From a bacterium (GTDB lineage: Bacteria > Chloroflexota > Dormibacteria > UBA8260 > Bog-877), in NCBI GenBank assembly GCA_021791455.1, contig JAJYWM010000045.1:1-9361 (forward strand): a stretch of 9,361 nt of DNA. The letters are read 5' to 3'. This document shows, one piece after another, positions 6,118 to 9,361 of this stretch. The first letter of the stretch is position 1. Each line of letters begins with the position of its first letter. Under the pieces are notes generated by a model, which saw only the letters and a list, made by a program, of their open reading frames with translations, made no database searches and was not told the DNA's origin. The position numbers and the translations under genes were made by a program.

Positions 6118-7332
6118 GTGGCGCAGGACCTGGAGCGCAGCGCCTTGGCGCGCAAGCTGACCAAACCGTTCTCGGGTTTGATGGCCACCACCTACCGCTG
6201 GGTGGATGAACGGCTGGGGGTGACTGACCTGGCCCACCAGCTGCTCTACGAGGCCGTACCCCGGCGGGGCGCATGGGCATATTCCCTGGGCAGCGCAACC
6301 CTCATCATCATCGTCCTCCAGATCGTGAGCGGCATGTTCCTGCTTTGGACCTACGTGCCGTCGACGACCGAGGCCTGGGAGAGCCTCAACTTCATCGAGC
6401 ATCACGACGAGTTCGCGGCGATAGTGCGCGGGATGCACCTCTGGGGGGCTTACGTGCTCTTCATCGTGATCGGGCTGCACATGGTGCGCACCTTTGTCAG
6501 TGGCTCCTACAAGAAGCCGCGCGAGCTCAACTGGATCATCGGGGTGGTCCTGTTCCTCCTCGTACTCGGCCTCGGGATCACGGGCTCCATGCTGCCGTGG
6601 GACCAGGCCGCCTACTGGACCGCCACGGTCGTCACCCACGTCATCAGCTACTTCCCCCTGTTCGGAACTCAGATCGAGGAGATCCTGCGAGGCGGGCCGC
6701 AGATGGGCCCGGACACCCTGACCCGGTTCTTCGCCATCCACATCTGGCTGCTGCCGGCTCTGCTGGTGCCCATGATCGGGCTGCATCTGATCCTGCTCCG
6801 TCGCCATGGCGAGCACGGTTCCTGGGTGAACTACGAAGGGGTGGAGGAGGAGACCGAGGCGGAGCGGGCCCGGCGGATGGCGGAGGCGGAGGCGCCCTAC
6901 CCGGCGATCCCCAGCGATCCCGGATATGCGGTTCCGGTGGACTTGGACGAGTTCTTCCCCTCCCAGGTGTTCAAGGATGCCCTGGTCAGCTTCGCGCTGG
7001 TGCTGCTCATCTTCGTGATGGCGGTGGTGGTGGGGGCCCCCCTGGAGCGTGCCGCCAACCCCGCGGCCCTCAACTACGTGCCGACCCCTGAATGGTTCTT
7101 CCTGCCTTTGGACCAGCTCCTGGTGCAGTTCCCCCAGGCCTGGATGATCCCGGTCGGAGTGTTCGTGGTGCCAGGCATAGGGACGACCCTGCTGATGATG
7201 GTACCCTTCCTTGACCGCACCCCGGGACGGGAGCCCTGGCGGCGGCCGGAGGTCATGGTTCCCGGGCTGTTCGCGATCCTGTTCTTGCTGTTCGAGGCCA
7301 TGCTGGCCGTAGGGCGACTCTTCAACCTCTAA
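6118..7332 (+). CDS. qcrB: Cytochrome b, fused b6 plus subunit IV type, quinol-oxidising
   Basis: This is the membrane core of a bc/b6f-like complex. It carries two b hemes and the quinol sites that pair with the Rieske protein. The 404-residue protein has H107 and H121 (HX13H) and H208 and H223 (HX14H). The HX14H spacing of the second pair is characteristic of b6-type rather than mitochondrial-type cytochrome b. PEWF (324-327), the Qo-site PEWY-like motif, lies in the C-terminal subunit-IV-like half. A hydrophilic, acidic linker (about 230-285, with EEETEAERARR) joins the halves where b6 and subunit IV are separate genes in cyanobacteria and Bacillus. No cytochrome c domain is fused at the end. 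It starts at GTG one base after the Rieske stop, and the next gene starts two bases after its stop. The call is firm. Confidence 0.96.
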   Translation: MAQDLERSALARKLTKPFSGLMATTYRWVDERLGVTDLAHQLLYEAVPRRGAWAYSLGSATLIIIVLQIVSGMFLLWTYVPSTTEAWESLNFIEHHDEFAAIVRGMHLWGAYVLFIVIGLHMVRTFVSGSYKKPRELNWIIGVVLFLLVLGLGITGSMLPWDQAAYWTATVVTHVISYFPLFGTQIEEILRGGPQMGPDTLTRFFAIHIWLLPALLVPMIGLHLILLRRHGEHGSWVNYEGVEEETEAERARRMAEAEAPYPAIPSDPGYAVPVDLDEFFPSQVFKDALVSFALVLLIFVMAVVVGAPLERAANPAALNYVPTPEWFFLPLDQLLVQFPQAWMIPVGVFVVPGIGTTLLMMVPFLDRTPGREPWRRPEVMVPGLFAILFLLFEAMLAVGRLFNL

Positions 7333-7334
7333 AT

Positions 7335-8735
7335 ATGCCCATGCTTGCTGCCGTCACCCCCCAGCTGACCCCGGTTCCCATTTCCACCGGGGTGGCCACC
7401 GCCCTGGTGGCGCTGCTGATGCTGGCGCATGTGCAGTTCGCCGCCTGGCAGCAGGGCGGATACATCATCCTGGCGGTCTCCGACTTCGTCGGCTGGAAGC
7501 GCAAGAGCGAGCGCTACGACCGCTTCTCCAAGGGGTTGGTCACCGCCCTCGGGGCGACCTTCGCCGTGGGCGGGTCACTGGCCATCTTCGCCGTGATGAT
7601 TCTCTTCCTTGGCCTCTGGAGTCACTTCTTCGTGGACCTCGAGAAGGTGCTCTTCTGGCCATTCGTGGCCGAGGCGGCGGCCTTCGTGGGCGAGATTGTC
7701 TGCCTCTATCCGCTCTACGCCAGGTGGGAGCGGCTAGGCAAGGTGAGGGGGCTGCGGATCGGGCTCGAGATCCTGCTCTTCATCAACGCCGAGCTGCAGA
7801 TGCTGCTGATCAACATGGTTGCCTCATACATGTTGACCCCGCGGCCGGCCAACGACCTTCCGGCCATCCTCATGAACCCGACGGAGATACCCCTTGAGAT
7901 CCACCGTTTCGTCGGGAACATCGCCTGGGCGGGCGCGATCATCGCCCTGACGGCCGGCATCCGGCTCCTGCTCAAGAGCGGCAGGCGCCCTGACGTCCGT
8001 CCCTACCTGGATTGGATGGGACATTACGGGCTCATCTGGGCGATCGGGTTCACAATCGCGCAGCCGCTGGTGGGATGGGAATACGCCAAGGAGATCCAGC
8101 TCCACGCCTACGCCTCCTGGTACGACATGATGCTGGGCGGGCTCAGCGTCGCCTTCCTGATACAGGTGTTCCTGCTGGGCACGATCTTCACCGTCGGGAT
8201 CTTCTACCTCTGGCGCAGGGTCAGGGCCAGCGGCTTTCGCTCCCCAGCGCTCGCCGTCTGCACGGTGCTCTCCTTTGGCGCGTGGATGCTGATTTCGACA
8301 CCCTCCTCGCTCGCCTGGAGCTACGAGGACGTGTTCCGGGCCAACGCCAACGTGCCCATCTGGCAGGGCGGGCTTCTGATTCCGTGGGGGGCCATGATCC
8401 CCTGGAAGCTGACGGCTCTGGTGGCATTCACGGGCGTCACCATCGTCGCCCTCACCATCTATCTCAAGTACGTGAGCCGGGGCAAGTTGCGCTGGGGTGA
8501 CGCCGGCCGGGGCCAGGCGGTGTCACTCATCACGGTCGGAGTCGCCATCTCTCTCATCATGGCCCTGATGGGGTTCATCAGGGAGAACAGTCGCGGGCCC
8601 TTCCTGATCACCAACCACATGCTGATCAACCAGCAGCAGAACTTCTCGCCACCATCGAGCACCGGGCCGGCGCTCAACGGGCCCGCCAGCAACATAGGGG
8701 TGTCCGTCATCCTGCCGGTGGATCCGCACCCGTGA
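7335..8735 (+). CDS. Cytochrome bd oxidase subunit I (CydA)-like protein, copy retaining acidic channel residues, no Q-loop
   Basis: The 466-residue, roughly nine-helix protein is CydA-like. H32 (E. coli H19), H190 in LEIHRFVGN (H186), M265 or M266 (M393) and E417 in IRENSRGPF (E445) are the expected heme ligands. E113 and E120 lie in the helix that carries E99/E107 in E. coli, before a WERLGK that matches WDRLGK; E120 aligns with E107 and E113 is one position off E99. ENSRGPF keeps the Arg of the GRQPW motif. Only about 75 residues separate H190 and M265, so the quinol-binding Q-loop is missing. This copy is the better candidate for the oxygen-reducing subunit, fed by the adjacent Rieske/cytochrome b rather than by quinol directly. 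The ATG has no clear ribosome binding site, so it probably depends on coupling with the preceding gene. An in-frame ATG lies at 7341. Confidence 0.9.
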   Translation: MPMLAAVTPQLTPVPISTGVATALVALLMLAHVQFAAWQQGGYIILAVSDFVGWKRKSERYDRFSKGLVTALGATFAVGGSLAIFAVMILFLGLWSHFFVDLEKVLFWPFVAEAAAFVGEIVCLYPLYARWERLGKVRGLRIGLEILLFINAELQMLLINMVASYMLTPRPANDLPAILMNPTEIPLEIHRFVGNIAWAGAIIALTAGIRLLLKSGRRPDVRPYLDWMGHYGLIWAIGFTIAQPLVGWEYAKEIQLHAYASWYDMMLGGLSVAFLIQVFLLGTIFTVGIFYLWRRVRASGFRSPALAVCTVLSFGAWMLISTPSSLAWSYEDVFRANANVPIWQGGLLIPWGAMIPWKLTALVAFTGVTIVALTIYLKYVSRGKLRWGDAGRGQAVSLITVGVAISLIMALMGFIRENSRGPFLITNHMLINQQQNFSPPSSTGPALNGPASNIGVSVILPVDPHP

Positions 8736-9163
8736 AGCTGGTGTTTCGGCCCGTTCGCAAGGCGGCGGACGAGTTCGCCGAGGTCACCAAGCCCCCGCTG
8801 TCCAGGACGATGGAGACCTACTTGGAGATGCACTCCTTTGGTTTCCCCGATCGCCCCACCCCGGCCAACCTGCCGGTTTCGGTCAGGGTTGCCGCCGCGG
8901 GCAAGCTGATCCACGAGCGGGTCTCCATCCTCAGTGACCTCCTGCGGCGGCTGGAGAACATCGGCTGGGATGTGCACACCGAAGGCGACCTCGTGGTGGT
9001 GAGCAACGAGCTCTCGACGGAGGAGGGGTGGGAAGTTCTGCGCCGGGAGGGGATCAGCGACCATGTCATGGGTCTGGCGGAGCGCGGGTCGGACCGGCTG
9101 CCGAGCAAGGGTCTGGCCGGCGGGGGGGAGACCCCGGACCCCTACGAGGCGTACCTTCCGTAG
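8732..9163 (+). CDS. Conserved-looking soluble protein at the end of the respiratory operon, function unknown
   Basis: The 143-residue product has no membrane segment, signal peptide or cysteine, and I do not recognise its family. It appears to have a helical stretch (about 52-76), a short strand region GWDVHTEGDLVVVS (about 78-91) and a second helix (about 93-106). The tail, about 118-143, is Gly/Pro-rich and probably disordered. Its GTG overlaps the preceding stop (GTGA), which makes co-translation likely and supports it being a real gene. A role in assembly, maturation or regulation of the complex would fit its position, but nothing in the sequence shows this. Confidence 0.75.
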   Translation: MKLVFRPVRKAADEFAEVTKPPLSRTMETYLEMHSFGFPDRPTPANLPVSVRVAAAGKLIHERVSILSDLLRRLENIGWDVHTEGDLVVVSNELSTEEGWEVLRREGISDHVMGLAERGSDRLPSKGLAGGGETPDPYEAYLP

Positions 9164-9361
9164 GGATTCACCGGGCCCGGCAGGCTTGCCACCGTTCGCG
9201 TCGAGACCCCAGGCCGCCGGGAAGATGGACATCCTGAGAGGTCGCCAGGGTGGGGTGTGATCTGCTGGGCCATGGGCTCGGGCCTATGGGCTACTGGAAC
9301 AGATGGATCGCGGACGCTCCCTGCGTCACGAACGGGGCATTCACCAGCCAATCACCCGCAT
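9164..9361. other. Region after the operon without a supportable gene
   Basis: These 198 bases follow the last stop of the operon. I see no tRNA, clear terminator or recognisable coding segment. Two short plus-strand frames are open to the edge (ATG at 9272 and 9286), but neither has a strong ribosome binding site or a recognisable product. A perfect 10-base palindrome (CCGGGCCCGG) lies at 9171-9180, followed by a weak 4-base hairpin (9179-9190) without a T-tract. Confidence 0.5.
9267..9292 (+). repeat. Short imperfect tandem repeat
   Basis: GGGCCATGGGCT (9267-9278) is followed after one base by GGGCCTATGGGCT (9280-9292). The copies differ by one inserted T, and each contains an ATG. It could be chance in GC-rich DNA or a small protein-binding site upstream of a gene beyond the window. 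Confidence 0.35.

Noticed and set aside
5532..6816. Long minus-strand frames opposite the Rieske and cytochrome b genes
   Set aside because: They are the complement of well-identified genes, and their composition is His/Gln/Asp-rich without domain signatures.
9171..9190. Palindrome CCGGGCCCGG and adjacent small hairpin as a terminator of the operon
   Set aside because: The palindrome has no loop, the next stem is only 4 bases, and no T-tract follows.
9142..9351. 69-codon minus-strand frame at the right end
   Set aside because: It overlaps the end of the 143-residue gene, has no recognisable motif, and has Pro/Arg-rich composition typical of a chance frame.

Overview
The window is GC-rich bacterial DNA with dense gene packing. 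Almost all of it belongs to three transcription blocks. GTG and TTG start codons are frequent. A lipid II amidation pair (MurT/GatD) suggests a Gram-positive-type wall. The fused b6-type cytochrome b and the two cytochrome bd-like subunits without CydB fit an uncultured Terrabacteria lineage, such as Chloroflexota or Dormibacterota. That placement is inference from gene content only; no phylogenetic marker was compared.

Block 1 (1-2435, minus strand) reads ispE > murT > gatD. IspE works in isoprenoid precursor synthesis. MurT and GatD together amidate the D-glutamate of lipid II. The genes overlap or nearly touch, and gatD runs off the left edge of the window. Block 2 (2480-4065) holds rpsT on the plus strand and holA on the minus strand. 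They converge so tightly that their stop codons share bases. Ribosomal protein S20 here carries a basic, Ala/Lys-rich tail of about 60 residues.

Block 3 (4098-9163, plus strand) is the most interesting part. It is a tightly coupled six-gene operon: a CydA-like protein with reduced motifs, a two-helix membrane protein of 77 residues, a Tat-exported Rieske protein, a fused b6/subunit-IV cytochrome b, a second CydA-like protein that keeps more functional residues, and a soluble 143-residue protein of unknown function. Neighbouring genes overlap by 4-8 bases or are 1-2 bases apart. Both CydA-like proteins keep the four expected heme-ligand positions, but both lack the long quinol-binding Q-loop. 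The window has no CydB, no cytochrome c1 and no CXXCH motif. The simplest model is a quinol-oxidising Rieske/cytochrome b unit that passes electrons, directly or through a carrier encoded elsewhere, to a heterodimeric bd-like unit. That would make one linked respiratory complex or supercomplex. The assembly and its electron acceptor are inferred, not shown.

After the operon, 9164-9361 contains no gene I can support.
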